This document shows, piece by piece, positions 1 to 8,617 of a stretch of DNA of 64,000 nt. Position numbers and translations under genes: made by a program. A model generated the notes under the pieces. The model did not search any database. It was given only the letters and a program-made list of their open reading frames with translations, and had not been told where the DNA came from. Each line of letters starts with the position of its first letter. Position 1 is the first letter of the stretch. The DNA lies in the NCBI RefSeq assembly GCF_014596475.1, contig NZ_MECJ01000039.1:62001-126000 (forward strand), written 5' to 3'. The DNA comes from Streptomyces sp. CBMA152. GTDB lineage: Bacteria; Actinomycetota; Actinomycetes; Streptomycetales; Streptomycetaceae.

Positions 1-154
1 CGTGGCCCGGGAGTCCCGGGAAGCGGATCTCGGCCCGCTCCTCCTGCCACACCACATGCGCGCAGGTCAGCACATGGCGGTCGGTGAACAGGAATCCGGC
101 GCCGACCGTGCCGCCGCCGCAGGAGATGTGCGTGTGCCAGGAGGGTGACGCCAT
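1..154 (-). CDS. Trypsin-like serine protease, N-terminal part (runs off the window)
   Basis: Only the first 51 codons are inside the window; the 3' end lies beyond base 1. The peptide has the start of a chymotrypsin-fold protease: a GxGFLFTDRHVLTCAH block at residues 18-33, where His33 would be the catalytic histidine of the His-Asp-Ser triad. The Asp and Ser are outside the window. The ATG shares its A with the TGA of the upstream gene (TGATG), so the two are translationally coupled. The start without a signal peptide suggests a cytoplasmic protease, as in trypsin genes of bacterial conflict systems. The family call rests on one motif but that motif is clear. Confidence 0.7.
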   Translation of the reverse strand, partial: MASPSWHTHISCGGGTVGAGFLFTDRHVLTCAHVVWQEERAEIRFPGLPGH

Positions 155-603
155 CACTGCGCTGCCGTGGCTCCGGGGTCGGCGGTCGCTCCGGAGCCGG
201 AGCCAGGAGCGACGTCTCCCGGCTCCGCAGCGGGCAACGCGGCCGGATTCGCCGCAGGCACCGGATCGATGGGCGACTGCCGTTCCGCCCCCGGCGCCCA
301 TTTCAGCTTCACCACCAGATGCCCCTCCACCGCCGTCTTCGCGATCACCGCGCCCGCCTCGGCGGTCAGCTTCACGCCGAACTCCAGCTCCACCGCGTCC
401 GGTCTGAGCCGCCCGTCCCGGAAGACGTGCAACGCGGACTCGGCGGCGGCGCGGATGCCCTCCAGCGCGCTGTCGAACGTACGGGTCGCCTCCGCCACGG
501 AGTTGTCGCCCCGGCGCACCAACTTGGCGCCGGACGCGTGCCGTTCGACCTCCACGGTCACCTGCGCGCCGTCGTCCGTGCGGAACTCCATCAGCGCACC
601 CAT
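154..603 (-). CDS. Trypco1 (trypsin-co-occurring domain 1, CU044_2847-type) protein
   Basis: A 149-residue protein beginning MGALMEFRTDDGAQVTVEVE, a compact beta-rich domain of about 100 residues followed by an Ala/Pro/Gly-rich, low-complexity tail from about residue 105. The domain matches the small family that sits directly beside trypsin-like proteases in actinobacterial conflict loci (Trypco1). That fits exactly here: its stop codon overlaps the start of the protease gene. The molecular role is unknown; it has been proposed as a partner or sensor of the protease. The ATG at 603 was chosen because the domain begins there; an open frame continues upstream but that extension is Arg/Ser-rich and lies over the AraC gene. 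A second in-frame ATG is four codons downstream. Confidence 0.75.
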   Translation of the reverse strand: MGALMEFRTDDGAQVTVEVERHASGAKLVRRGDNSVAEATRTFDSALEGIRAAAESALHVFRDGRLRPDAVELEFGVKLTAEAGAVIAKTAVEGHLVVKLKWAPGAERQSPIDPVPAANPAALPAAEPGDVAPGSGSGATADPGATAAQ

Positions 604-685
604 CGACGCCCCCTCGCAGACCGTGCCGGACCGGCGTCCATTGTTGCGGAGCGGCACCGTCGCTGTCCGGGTTAGCCTCGAAGAC

Positions 686-1408
686 ATGTACCGAGAGCGT
701 CCTTCACGGCTGGCCGGTGCCGTCGTCTGGGCGCGCACGATGGAGGCGGGCGTCGCCCGTCCCGTCCTGCCGGACGGCTGCATGGACCTGCTGTGGCGCG
801 ACGGTGAGCTGTTCGTCGCCGGTCCCGACACCCACGCGTACGTACCGTACGCGGCCGCCGGGGTCCGCTACGCCGGGGTGCGCTTCGCGCCGGGCGCGGG
901 GCCCGCGGCCATCGGCGTCCCGGCGCACGAGCTGCGCGACCGGCGCGTGGCGCTCGACGCGCTCTGGCCCGGCGCCGAGGTGCGCCGTCTCGCCGAGCGC
1001 GTAGGGGAGGCGCCGGACCCGGCAGCAGCCCTTGAAGCCGTGGCGCTGGCGCGGGCCGAGGAGCCGGATCCCCGCATGCGGGCGGTCGTGGCGCTGCTCG
1101 ACGAGGGCCGCTCCGTCACCGCGACTGCCGAGGCCGTCGGGCTCGGCACCCGCAGCCTGCACCGGCGCTCGCTGGACGCGTTCGGCTACGGACCCAAGGC
1201 CCTCGCGCGCGTGCTGCGGCTCCAGCGGGCGCTCGGGCTCGTACAGGACGGCATGCCGTACGCCGAGGCGGCGCTCGCGGCCGGGTGCGCCGACCAGGCC
1301 CATCTCGCCCGGGAGATGCGCGAACTGGCCGGCACGACCCTCACGGCCTACGCGGAGGCGGCGAAGAGCGAGACCTCGACCCCGTCCGGGTCGTGGAGCG
1401 TCGCGTAA
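686..1408 (+). CDS. AraC-family transcriptional regulator (DUF6597-type N-terminus)
   Basis: 240 residues. The N-terminal half (residues 1 to about 110, with VLPDGCMDLLWRDGELFVAGP and a GVRFAPGAGP segment) resembles the sensor domain seen in many actinobacterial AraC-type proteins. The C-terminal half (about 130-230) has two helix-turn-helix units (SVTATAEAVGLGTRSLHRR and the second around AALAAGCADQAHLAREM). It is expected to be a cytoplasmic DNA-binding regulator; its ligand and targets cannot be read from sequence. It lies divergent from the Trypco1 gene (83 bp apart) and its last 61 bases overlap the 3' end of the convergent glyoxalase-fold gene. Confidence 0.85.
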   Translation: MYRERPSRLAGAVVWARTMEAGVARPVLPDGCMDLLWRDGELFVAGPDTHAYVPYAAAGVRYAGVRFAPGAGPAAIGVPAHELRDRRVALDALWPGAEVRRLAERVGEAPDPAAALEAVALARAEEPDPRMRAVVALLDEGRSVTATAEAVGLGTRSLHRRSLDAFGYGPKALARVLRLQRALGLVQDGMPYAEAALAAGCADQAHLAREMRELAGTTLTAYAEAAKSETSTPSGSWSVA

Positions 1409-1740
1409 CGCTGTCCCCAGAAGGCGTCGAAGGGCTTGAGATGGCCGGAGTACCCGGCCGCCATCAGGCTCTCGTACGTCGCGTCCACCTCGGCCGGGCT
1501 GTCGCAGACGAAGGCGAACCCGGTGCGGCCGCCGCCCTGCGGGCGGGTCCACTCGGGGTCGAAGGAGCGCACCACGTCCTCGGTGTCCCAGAGGATGCGG
1601 TGGCCGCCCGGGAGGGTGTACTCAACATGCGGTTCGTTGTCGGCGTCGGCCGGGATGTCCAGGCCGAGGCGGCGGTAGAAGGCGAGCGAGGCGGCCATGT
1701 CGGAGACGACCAGGCCGATGGCGTCGAAGCGTGCGTTCAT
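1348..1740 (-). CDS. VOC (glyoxalase/bleomycin-resistance) superfamily protein
   Basis: 130 residues with the paired beta-alpha-beta-beta-beta units of the vicinal-oxygen-chelate fold: an opening FDAIGLVVSDMAASLAFYRRLG block and a closing GQRYATLHDPDGVEVSLFA block, whose Glu is a typical metal ligand. Proteins of this type are small metal-dependent isomerases or dioxygenases, or drug-binding proteins; the substrate cannot be predicted. The gene starts 61 bp after the end of the complex I-like operon on the same strand and may be its last, weakly linked member. Its 3' end overlaps the AraC gene tail to tail by 61 bp. Confidence 0.85.
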   Translation of the reverse strand: MNARFDAIGLVVSDMAASLAFYRRLGLDIPADADNEPHVEYTLPGGHRILWDTEDVVRSFDPEWTRPQGGGRTGFAFVCDSPAEVDATYESLMAAGYSGHLKPFDAFWGQRYATLHDPDGVEVSLFAASA

Positions 1741-1801
1741 GCCGTCACCGTAGGCCGGGCCTCGTAAGCCGGTCTTGAACGAATCGGACAGCGCTCCCCG
1801 C

Positions 1802-3298
1802 TTACAGGTCGTTGCCCGCGTACGACAGGTTGAAGCTCTTGTTGGCCAGCGGGAAGTCCGGGACGATCGTCTCCGCGAGCGCGACCGGCAGCGCGGGCCA
1901 GTTGAAGAACGACGGGTCGACCACCTTCACCCGCGTCAGCCGTCCGTCCGGGGCGAGTTCGAGGCGGGTGGTGATCGCGCCGCGCCAGCCCTCGACGATG
2001 CCGGTGCCCGACACGTGGCCCGGGCGCCCGGGCAACTCCACCACGGTGTCGCCCGCCCGCACCTCCGCCGCCAGCGCGCCCGCGAGGGCGACCGAGGCCC
2101 GCGCCTCCTCGGCCCGTACGAGAAAACGCGCGAGCACATCACCCGTTGTCCGCACCACGAGCTCGGGCGGGCGCACGCCCGGCGCGAAGGGGTGCGAGAC
2201 GCGCGCGTCCGTGCCGAGTCCGCTGGCGCGCGCCACATAGCCGAGGCACCCCAGGTCGCGGGCGTCCTGGGCGCTGAGCCGGGCCGTGCCGGTGAACCGG
2301 TCCCGTACGGTCGCGTGGCCGAGGGCGAGGTCCGCGATCTCCTGGACGTCCGCGCCCACCCGGGCGAGCTCGGCCGGGTCCGGGACGGTGAGCAGCCGGG
2401 CGCCGCCCGGGACGACCCCGCCGCGCAGCAGCCGGTGCCCGGTCGTCGCCTCGTTCAGCCGCAGCAGGTGCTCGCGGACGCGCAGGGCATGGGAGTTGAG
2501 GACCGAGTGGCCGACGTCGTTGCAGAGCGCGCCGAGGTCGGTGACGTGGTTGTGCAGCCGCTCCAGTTCGAGCAGCAGCGCCCGCGCGTGCTGCGCGCCG
2601 GCCGGGACCTCGGCGCCGGTGGCCTCCTCGACGGCCAGGCAGTACGCGAGCGCGTGCCCGACGGCCGTGTCCCCGCTGACCCGCTCGGCCAGCGACAGCC
2701 CGGCCTCGGCGGTCCGCCCCTCGAAGAGCTTCTCGATCCCCTTGTGGACGAACCACAGCCGCGCCTTGAGCCGGATGATCGTCTCGCCCACCACCGAGAA
2801 GCGGAAGTGCCCCGGCTCGATGAGCCCCGCGTGCACCGGCCCGACCGGGATCTCGTACACCCCGTCGCCCTCGACGGCGAGAAACGGGTACGGGCCCTCC
2901 TGCTCCCCGAACGGCGGCGCGGCGCCCGCGTCCGGCCGCATCGGGTACCAGCCGCGCGGCCAGTGGAAGTGGCGCACAAGACGGTGGGGGAGCGGATGCC
3001 CGAGCGGTACGACACCGTGCAGATCCCGCATCTCCCGCTCGAACCGCCCGGCGGGAAAGGAGAGTTGGGCGAGGGTGGGCACGGCGGGGCGGGCGGGGTC
3101 CAGCCGTACGTGGAGTTCCGTACGGGTGTCGGGCGGGCCCATGACGAACAGATACACCACGCGCACGGCGTCCTCGTCGTGGTGCGCCGAGACGAGCGCG
3201 AGCCGGTGCCCGCTGGCCAGCAACTCGGCTACGTGGTCGGGGAGTTCGCGGACGGAGAGGTCGACGCCCGTGGTGATGGGCGTGGTCGTACGGGTCAT
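1802..3298 (-). CDS. HycE/HyfG-like fused NuoC-NuoD-type subunit, without NiFe ligands
   Basis: 498 residues. Residues 1 to about 115 are NuoC-like (FPAGRFEREMRDLHGV at 81-96) and about 145-498 are NuoD/hydrogenase-large-subunit-like (GPVHAGLIEPGHFRF at 153-167; C-terminal NKSFNLSYAGNDL). Group 4 NiFe hydrogenases have a CxxC near the start and near the end of the large-subunit domain. Here the first site reads RVSGD (206-210), the last region is DPSFFNWPALP, and no CxxC exists anywhere. It therefore cannot bind a NiFe centre and is not a hydrogenase. It probably forms the peripheral arm of a membrane complex with the products of the five preceding genes; its ATG shares one base with the stop of the previous gene (TGATG). 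Gene order matches Mycobacterium tuberculosis Rv0082-Rv0087, where the equivalent gene is Rv0087 (hycE). Confidence 0.85.
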   Translation of the reverse strand: MTRTTTPITTGVDLSVRELPDHVAELLASGHRLALVSAHHDEDAVRVVYLFVMGPPDTRTELHVRLDPARPAVPTLAQLSFPAGRFEREMRDLHGVVPLGHPLPHRLVRHFHWPRGWYPMRPDAGAAPPFGEQEGPYPFLAVEGDGVYEIPVGPVHAGLIEPGHFRFSVVGETIIRLKARLWFVHKGIEKLFEGRTAEAGLSLAERVSGDTAVGHALAYCLAVEEATGAEVPAGAQHARALLLELERLHNHVTDLGALCNDVGHSVLNSHALRVREHLLRLNEATTGHRLLRGGVVPGGARLLTVPDPAELARVGADVQEIADLALGHATVRDRFTGTARLSAQDARDLGCLGYVARASGLGTDARVSHPFAPGVRPPELVVRTTGDVLARFLVRAEEARASVALAGALAAEVRAGDTVVELPGRPGHVSGTGIVEGWRGAITTRLELAPDGRLTRVKVVDPSFFNWPALPVALAETIVPDFPLANKSFNLSYAGNDL

Positions 3299-5049
3299 CA
3301 CTGCCCTCCGGCGATGTGGGCGGCCGCGGTGAGCAGCTGGGCGAGGGGGCGGACGGTCAGACCGAGCGCGGCGCAGCAGAACAGTCCGAGGGCGAGGGGG
3401 GCGCCGGAGGCGGGGCCGATGCGGAGGGGTGTGGCGGCTCCGGTTCCAGGTCCGGTGTCGGTTCCGCTGCTTGCATGGCCGTCCGGCGCCGGGCCGAGGA
3501 GCATGCGGGCCGTTCGGACGGCGAGTGCCGCGTACGCGGCGAGCGCGAGGGCGAGCGCGGCGGTGACCGGTACCCCCATCCCGGCCGCGAACCCGGCGCG
3601 GGCCAGGGCGAGTTCGGAGGCGAACAGGGCGAACGGCGGCAGCCCGAGCAGGGCCACCACCGCGAGCGCCAGGGCCGTTCCCAGCCCCGGCGCCCAGGCG
3701 ATGAGCCCGCGCACCCGGCCGATCCGGGACGTACGCCGCAGCTGGAGCAGCTGCCCCGAGGCGCAGAACGCGACCGTCTTGGCGAGGCCGTGTCCCGCGA
3801 TGTGCAGCAGTACGGCGGCGGTGGCGAGCGGCCCGCCGACGGCCGCGCCGAGCGCGATCAGCCCCATGTGCTCCATGCTCGAATACGCCAGCATCCGCTT
3901 GTAGTCGCGCTGTGCGAGCAGCAGTCCGGCGGCGAGAGCGAGCGTGAGCAGCGCGGCGGTGGCGAGGAGCGCGCGTACGAACCCGGGGCCGAGGGCGGCG
4001 TCCGCGATCACCTTGTAGCGCAGTACGGCCGTGAACGAGACCGCGAGCAGTACGCCCGACATCAGCGCCGAGACCGGCGCGGGCGCCTGGCTGTGGGCGT
4101 CCGGCAGCCAGGCGTGCAGCGGTACGAGTCCGGCCTTGGCGCCGTAGCCGAGCGCGACCAGGGCGATGCCGAGGCGTGTGACGTCGGGGTCGAGGCGGTC
4201 CGCGTGCGCCACGAGCACATGCCAGTCGAGCGCGCCCGCCTCGGGGATTCCGGCCTGCCTGGCCGCGTAGTACACGAGGACGGTGCCGAGGAAGGCCAGG
4301 GCGATGCCCGCCGAGCAGATCACGACGTACTTCCACGCCGCCTCTACGGACGTACGGGTGCGGCGGTGGCCGACGAGGAACGCGGTGACGACGGTCGTCG
4401 CCTCGACCGCGACCCACAGCACGCCGAGGTTGCCGGCGAGTACGGCGAGGCACATGGCGGCGAGGAAGGCGTGCACGAGGAGGTGGTAGCGGTGCGCCGT
4501 GCGGTCGGCGGCGCGGCCCGCCGCGCGTTCCCCGGCGAGGTACGCGGGGCCCGCCGCCACGGCGAGGGCGGCGACTGCGCCGACCACCAGCAGCATCCAG
4601 ACGGTCAGGGCGTCGGCCCTCAGTGTGTCGCCGTACGCGGAGACTGCGGGGTGGGCGCGGTGCGCCAGGGCGAGGGCGGACCCGAGGATGGCACCGGGCG
4701 CGACGAGCCCGGCGTAACCTCCCCCACCCCACCCCTTCCCGAAAGCCCTGGGCGGGCGGCCGGGTGGTGGGTAAAGGTGAGTTCCCGGGGGCTCCGCCCC
4801 CGGACCCCGAGCGGGGCCTGCGGCCCCTGCACCCCGCTCGGGGCTCCGCCCCGGACCCCGCTCCTCAAACGCCGGAGGGGCTGAATTTGGCCCGCTGGCC
4901 ACTCGTGCCCGGCGCATGGCCGCCGGCAGCGGCACCCGCGCCGCCGGGATCCGCACCCGCGCGTCCGCCCGCTGCGCGGCCACCGCGTACACCCCCGCCA
5001 CCCCCAGCGGCACCACCACCGGAGCCGTCAGCAACAGCTCGGGCACCAT
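3298..5049 (-). CDS. HyfF/HycQ-like proton-translocating membrane subunit (NuoN/MrpD family), with an inserted repeat
   Basis: 583 residues, about 14 hydrophobic segments, with the core of antiporter-like complex I subunits: a conserved KYVVICSAGIALAFLG region, GYGAKAGLVPLHAWLPDAHSQAP (channel Lys and His) and the QRDYKRMLAYSSMEHMG block. Start chosen at an ATG with a GGAGG five bases upstream. It belongs to the membrane arm and would move protons or sodium. Oddity: about residues 52-110 are Pro/Gly/Arg-rich and are encoded by a dispersed repeat (4717-4884) that lies in frame, between a short hydrophobic N-terminal segment and the next membrane helix. The reading frame is intact, so the protein may tolerate the loop. 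M. tuberculosis equivalent by order: Rv0086 (hycQ). Confidence 0.85.
   Translation of the reverse strand: MVPELLLTAPVVVPLGVAGVYAVAAQRADARVRIPAARVPLPAAMRRARVASGPNSAPPAFEERGPGRSPERGAGAAGPARGPGAEPPGTHLYPPPGRPPRAFGKGWGGGGYAGLVAPGAILGSALALAHRAHPAVSAYGDTLRADALTVWMLLVVGAVAALAVAAGPAYLAGERAAGRAADRTAHRYHLLVHAFLAAMCLAVLAGNLGVLWVAVEATTVVTAFLVGHRRTRTSVEAAWKYVVICSAGIALAFLGTVLVYYAARQAGIPEAGALDWHVLVAHADRLDPDVTRLGIALVALGYGAKAGLVPLHAWLPDAHSQAPAPVSALMSGVLLAVSFTAVLRYKVIADAALGPGFVRALLATAALLTLALAAGLLLAQRDYKRMLAYSSMEHMGLIALGAAVGGPLATAAVLLHIAGHGLAKTVAFCASGQLLQLRRTSRIGRVRGLIAWAPGLGTALALAVVALLGLPPFALFASELALARAGFAAGMGVPVTAALALALAAYAALAVRTARMLLGPAPDGHASSGTDTGPGTGAATPLRIGPASGAPLALGLFCCAALGLTVRPLAQLLTAAAHIAGGQ
4717..4884. 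repeat. Streptomyces-type palindromic intergenic repeat lying inside a coding sequence
   Basis: The stretch holds two parts typical of Streptomyces spacer repeats: a pyrimidine-rich CTCCCCCACCCCACCC-TTCCCGAAAGCC block (4719-4746, also present at 37576-37604) and a hairpin-rich block with GGGGGCTCCGCCCCCGG, CGGGGCTCCGCCCCGG and CCTCAAACGCCGGAGGGG. Such elements are normally intergenic. Here the element sits inside the antiporter-like subunit gene and adds about 55 codons without breaking the frame. Ends are approximate, set by where the translated sequence stops looking like the protein family. Confidence 0.75.
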
Positions 5050-5066
5050 CGAACCTCCAGGGAGCA

Positions 5067-5729
5067 TCAGTCGTGCAGTTCGTGCAGATCGTCGATATGC
5101 GCCACAGACCCGAACGCCTCCCGCATCCGCACCGCGAGAATGTGCAGCACCACCACCGCGAGCAACAGGTCGAAGGAGACGCCGAGTTCGACGATCAGGG
5201 GTACTCCGGACGCCGCCAGGAACGCGATCGCCGTGATGCCGTTGTCCAGGAGCAGGAAGCCGATCACCTGGGCCGCCGCGTGCCGCCGCGTCGCCAGGAC
5301 GAAGAAGCCGATCAGGACCACGGCCAGGCCCACCGGGAGCGCCCGGGTGACCGGCGTCGGGTTGAGGGCGACCAGAGGCCGGGCCACCGCGTACGCGAGG
5401 AGCGTGAGCGCCGCCGCAGTGAGCAGCGAACCCGCGCCGTTCACCAGCGGCGGCGAGTCGGACGCGTCCGCGACCCCGCTCGGCGCGCGCCGCAGGAGAT
5501 ACGGCAGCACCCCCGCCCGCAGCACCCCGATCCCCACTGCCACCGCGACCAGGTCCGCCCGCGCCTCGTGCAGGCCGATCAGCGCCGCGACCGCTGCGAG
5601 AGCGATGCTCTGCAAGGCGAACACCCTCACCACCGCCGCCAGTTCGCGGCGCCACAGCATCACCACCGCCGCCAGCAGGAACGCCCCGCAGGCCAGGTCG
5701 AGCAGCTGGGTGAAGACACTCACGCCCAA
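5067..5729 (-). CDS. HyfE/HycP-like membrane subunit
   Basis: 220 residues with six or seven hydrophobic segments and the conserved Asp-Asn-Gly of the family in GFLLLDNGITAIAF (about residues 158-171), followed by the glutamate of VELGVSFDLLLAV. HyfE proteins are NuoK-related membrane subunits of hydrogenase-4-like complexes. The reading frame opens at a TTG (5729); a GTG two codons later (5723) is an equally possible start. It sits 6 bp after the preceding HycD-like gene and 17 bp before the next, so it is inside the operon. Same position as Rv0085 in the mycobacterial locus. Confidence 0.8.
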   Translation of the reverse strand: MGVSVFTQLLDLACGAFLLAAVVMLWRRELAAVVRVFALQSIALAAVAALIGLHEARADLVAVAVGIGVLRAGVLPYLLRRAPSGVADASDSPPLVNGAGSLLTAAALTLLAYAVARPLVALNPTPVTRALPVGLAVVLIGFFVLATRRHAAAQVIGFLLLDNGITAIAFLAASGVPLIVELGVSFDLLLAVVVLHILAVRMREAFGSVAHIDDLHELHD

Positions 5730-5735
5730 CGCGAC

Positions 5736-6704
5736 TCACGCTCCGCTCAGGAAGTATGAAGTGGTGACGGCCAGCAGCGACAACAAGAAGGATCCGGCCA
5801 GGAGTTCCGGCACCCGGAACAGCCGCAGCTTCGCCCAGAACACCTCCGCCGCCGCCAGTGCCGAGCCCAGCAGCGTCGCCTTCACCGCGAAGCACACCGC
5901 GCCCAGGAGCAGCGCACCCGCCGAGGCCGTCGTCGCGATGCCCCAGGGGGCGAAGAGCGAGACGAGCAGGCCGAGCAGGACCGCGAGCCGCATCTGGGCG
6001 CCGAGCTCGACCAGCGCCAGGTCGGGGCCCGCGTACTCCAGGATCATCGCCTCGTGGACCATGGTGAGTTCGAGGTGCGTGGAGGGATTGTCCACGGGGA
6101 GGCGGCCCGTTTCGGCGAGGACTGCTACCGCCAGCGCCGCCGTGGCCAGGAGTCCGGCGGGCGAGGCGAGTCGCGCCGGGTCGTGTACCGCACCTGTGAC
6201 GATCACCGGCAGGTTCGTGGATCCCGCCGGAAGCGACAGGGCGAAGACCGAGAGCAGGATCGTCGGTTCCACAAGGGCCGCGATCGTCATCTCGCGCGAC
6301 GCCCCCATGCCGCCGAACGCCGTCCCGCTGTCGAGCCCGGCCAGTGCCAGCGTCACCGTGCCGAGCGCGAGCAGCGCCACCACCACGATCAGGTCCGAAC
6401 TCCCGCTCACCGGCGTCCTGGTGGACGCCAGCGGTACGAGTGCCGCGACCACGGCGGTGGTGGCGACGAGCAGGACCGGCGCGGTCCGGAACGCCGGGCC
6501 GGTGCCGACCGAGGTGATCGCCTGCTTGCGCAGCTGTTTGCGCAGATCCCGCCACGGCTGGCCCACCCCGGCCCCGACCCGCCCCTCCAGTCTCGCCCGC
6601 ACCTGCCGCATCACGCCCGTGAGCAGCGGCGCGCCCGCCACGACCAGTCCGACTTGGAGGATCGTCGCCGTGAGTCCCAGCGGGGTGAGTCCGTTGCCGC
6701 TCAC
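5736..6704 (-). CDS. HycD/HyfC-like membrane subunit (NuoH family)
   Basis: 322 residues, about eight membrane segments. The NuoH signature is present: QPWRDLRKQLRKQ near residue 50 and the acidic loop AETGRLPVDNPSTHLELTMVHEAM, which in complex I lies at the junction between peripheral and membrane arms. It would anchor the NuoB- and NuoCD-like subunits to the membrane. The GTG at 6704 overlaps the preceding TGA (GTGA), which fixes the start. Operon position equals Rv0084 (hycD) of M. tuberculosis. Confidence 0.85.
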   Translation of the reverse strand: MSGNGLTPLGLTATILQVGLVVAGAPLLTGVMRQVRARLEGRVGAGVGQPWRDLRKQLRKQAITSVGTGPAFRTAPVLLVATTAVVAALVPLASTRTPVSGSSDLIVVVALLALGTVTLALAGLDSGTAFGGMGASREMTIAALVEPTILLSVFALSLPAGSTNLPVIVTGAVHDPARLASPAGLLATAALAVAVLAETGRLPVDNPSTHLELTMVHEAMILEYAGPDLALVELGAQMRLAVLLGLLVSLFAPWGIATTASAGALLLGAVCFAVKATLLGSALAAAEVFWAKLRLFRVPELLAGSFLLSLLAVTTSYFLSGA

Positions 6705-8617
6705 CAGCCCACCGCCAGGACGACCAGCAGCGAGACCAGGCCGAAGAAGCCGTAGCCGAGGTAGAGGTGGACCGAGCCGGACGCGAGGCGCCGCGAGGAC
6801 CGGCCCGCCCAGGCCATCGCCTCCAACACTGGCCGGTACAAGCGGTGTTCGATCCGGTCCGGCACCCGATGGCGGAACCGGACGCGTTCCACGAGATACG
6901 CCGATTCCCGTACGGGCGTGACGCTGACGTCCTGTTCGGGCGCGAGCACCTGGTCGAAGACGCGTTGCAGCGGTTCGGCGAACGAGGTCGCGGTGTACGC
7001 CATGCGCGGGGTCGGCGCGCCGCCGCCGCAGTCCCACAGCCGGGCCCCGGTGCGGCGAGGCCGACGCGCCACCACCCGTACCAGCGTCACCGTGCCCACG
7101 ACCGCCGCCGTCAGCGCCGCCGCGACCCACAGCGGCGAGAGCGCGGCCGACACCGCCGCCAGACGAAGCCCCGCGCCGCCGCCGAGCGGGGGCTCCGCGC
7201 CCACGACGCGTACGACTCGATCGAGGGCGGGCCCCAACACCCCTGGAAACAGGGCGAGTCCGGCGCAGGCCGCCGCGAGGAGCCCCATTCCGGCGAGCAT
7301 CGGCGGCGGGCTCTCGTACGCGCCCGCAGCGGCCGTGCCGCGTGGGCGGGCGAAGAAGCCGACGCCCAGCGCCTTCACGAACACCGCCGCCGACAGACCG
7401 GCCGACAGGGCGATCACCGCGACGGCCAGCGGCAGCACGACCGCCGTGGCGACGCCCGGCACCGCGAGCCCGTGGATCAGCGACTGGAGCAGCAGCCACT
7501 CCCCGGCGAAGCCGTTGCCCGGGGGCAGCGCCACCGCGCCGAGCGCTCCCAGCGCGAAGAAGGCCGCCGTCACCGGCATCCGCGCCCGCAGCCCGCCGAG
7601 CGCGTCCAGGTCCCGCACGCCGCCGGTGGCTCGTACGACGGAGCCCGCCGCGCAGAACAACAGGCCCTTGAAAGCGGAGTGGTTGACGAGGTGGAGGAGG
7701 GCTGCGGCGAGTGCGAGTCCGGCCAGGCGGCGGTCGCCGTCGACCGCGAAGAGGCCGCCCGCGCCGACGCCGATGAGCACCAGGCCCATGTTCTCGCTGG
7801 AGGAGTACGCGAGGAGGCGCTTCAGGTCGGCCGCCATCGCCGCCTGGAGCACCCCGTACACCGCGCTCACCCCGCCCGCCGCGAGCAGGCCGAGCCACCA
7901 CCAGGCCGAGCCGCCGCCGAGCAGGTCGAGGCCGAACCGGATGATCCCGTACACCCCGAGGTTCACCATCGTCGCGCTCATCAGCGCCGAGACCGGGCCG
8001 GGCGCCTCGGCGTAGGCGCGCGGCAGCCAGGCGTGCAGCGGGACGATCCCGGCCTTGGAGGTGAACGCGAGCGCCAACAACACGAACACGATCCCGCGCG
8101 AGAGCGGTCCCATCCCGGAGGCCCCGGCCCGCAGCGCCGCGAACGTCTCGCCGCCGCACCTCGCCGCGTACAGGCCGAGCCCGGCGAGGAGCAGGACGAA
8201 GCCGAGCTGGGTCATGACCGCGTACCAGACCCCCGCCTCCCGCACCGCCCGCCGCTCGCGGTGCTCGCCGAGCACCAGGACCAGCGAGCCGACCGCCATC
8301 AGCTCCCAGAGGAGGAGGAAGGTGCTGACGGACGCGGCCGCCGGGACGAGGATCAGTACGGCGCAGGAGCAGGGGAGCAGCGCCCCGGATCCGGGCCCGT
8401 CCGCGAACCCCGCCGCGTACACCGCGACCGCCAGGATCACCGCCCCCGCCACCGCCATGAACAGGCCCGACAGCGCGTCCACTTCGAGGCGCACCCCGCC
8501 GAGCGGCAGCAGCCAGGGGTATGACGCCGACCACCCGGCGCCGCCGAGCGCGGCGCAGCCCGTGGCCAGGCCCGCCGCGCCCACGCCCGCCGTCGCCAGC
8601 GACCCGGCCGCGCTCAC
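6701..8617 (-). CDS. HyfB-like proton-translocating membrane subunit (NuoL/MrpA family)
   Basis: 638 residues, about 14-16 membrane segments, with LLLWELMAVGSLVLV (conserved Glu), FTSKAGIVPLHAWLPRAYAEAP (channel Lys and His) and the DLKRLLAYSSSENMG block, all typical of antiporter-like subunits. It is probably the largest pump module of the complex. The GTG start at 8617 overlaps the TGA of the NuoB-like gene (GTGA). The C-terminal soluble stretch before the last helix (DVSVTPVRESAYLVERVRF) resembles other HyfB/Rv0083-type proteins. Confidence 0.85.
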   Translation of the reverse strand: MSAAGSLATAGVGAAGLATGCAALGGAGWSASYPWLLPLGGVRLEVDALSGLFMAVAGAVILAVAVYAAGFADGPGSGALLPCSCAVLILVPAAASVSTFLLLWELMAVGSLVLVLGEHRERRAVREAGVWYAVMTQLGFVLLLAGLGLYAARCGGETFAALRAGASGMGPLSRGIVFVLLALAFTSKAGIVPLHAWLPRAYAEAPGPVSALMSATMVNLGVYGIIRFGLDLLGGGSAWWWLGLLAAGGVSAVYGVLQAAMAADLKRLLAYSSSENMGLVLIGVGAGGLFAVDGDRRLAGLALAAALLHLVNHSAFKGLLFCAAGSVVRATGGVRDLDALGGLRARMPVTAAFFALGALGAVALPPGNGFAGEWLLLQSLIHGLAVPGVATAVVLPLAVAVIALSAGLSAAVFVKALGVGFFARPRGTAAAGAYESPPPMLAGMGLLAAACAGLALFPGVLGPALDRVVRVVGAEPPLGGGAGLRLAAVSAALSPLWVAAALTAAVVGTVTLVRVVARRPRRTGARLWDCGGGAPTPRMAYTATSFAEPLQRVFDQVLAPEQDVSVTPVRESAYLVERVRFRHRVPDRIEHRLYRPVLEAMAWAGRSSRRLASGSVHLYLGYGFFGLVSLLVVLAVGW

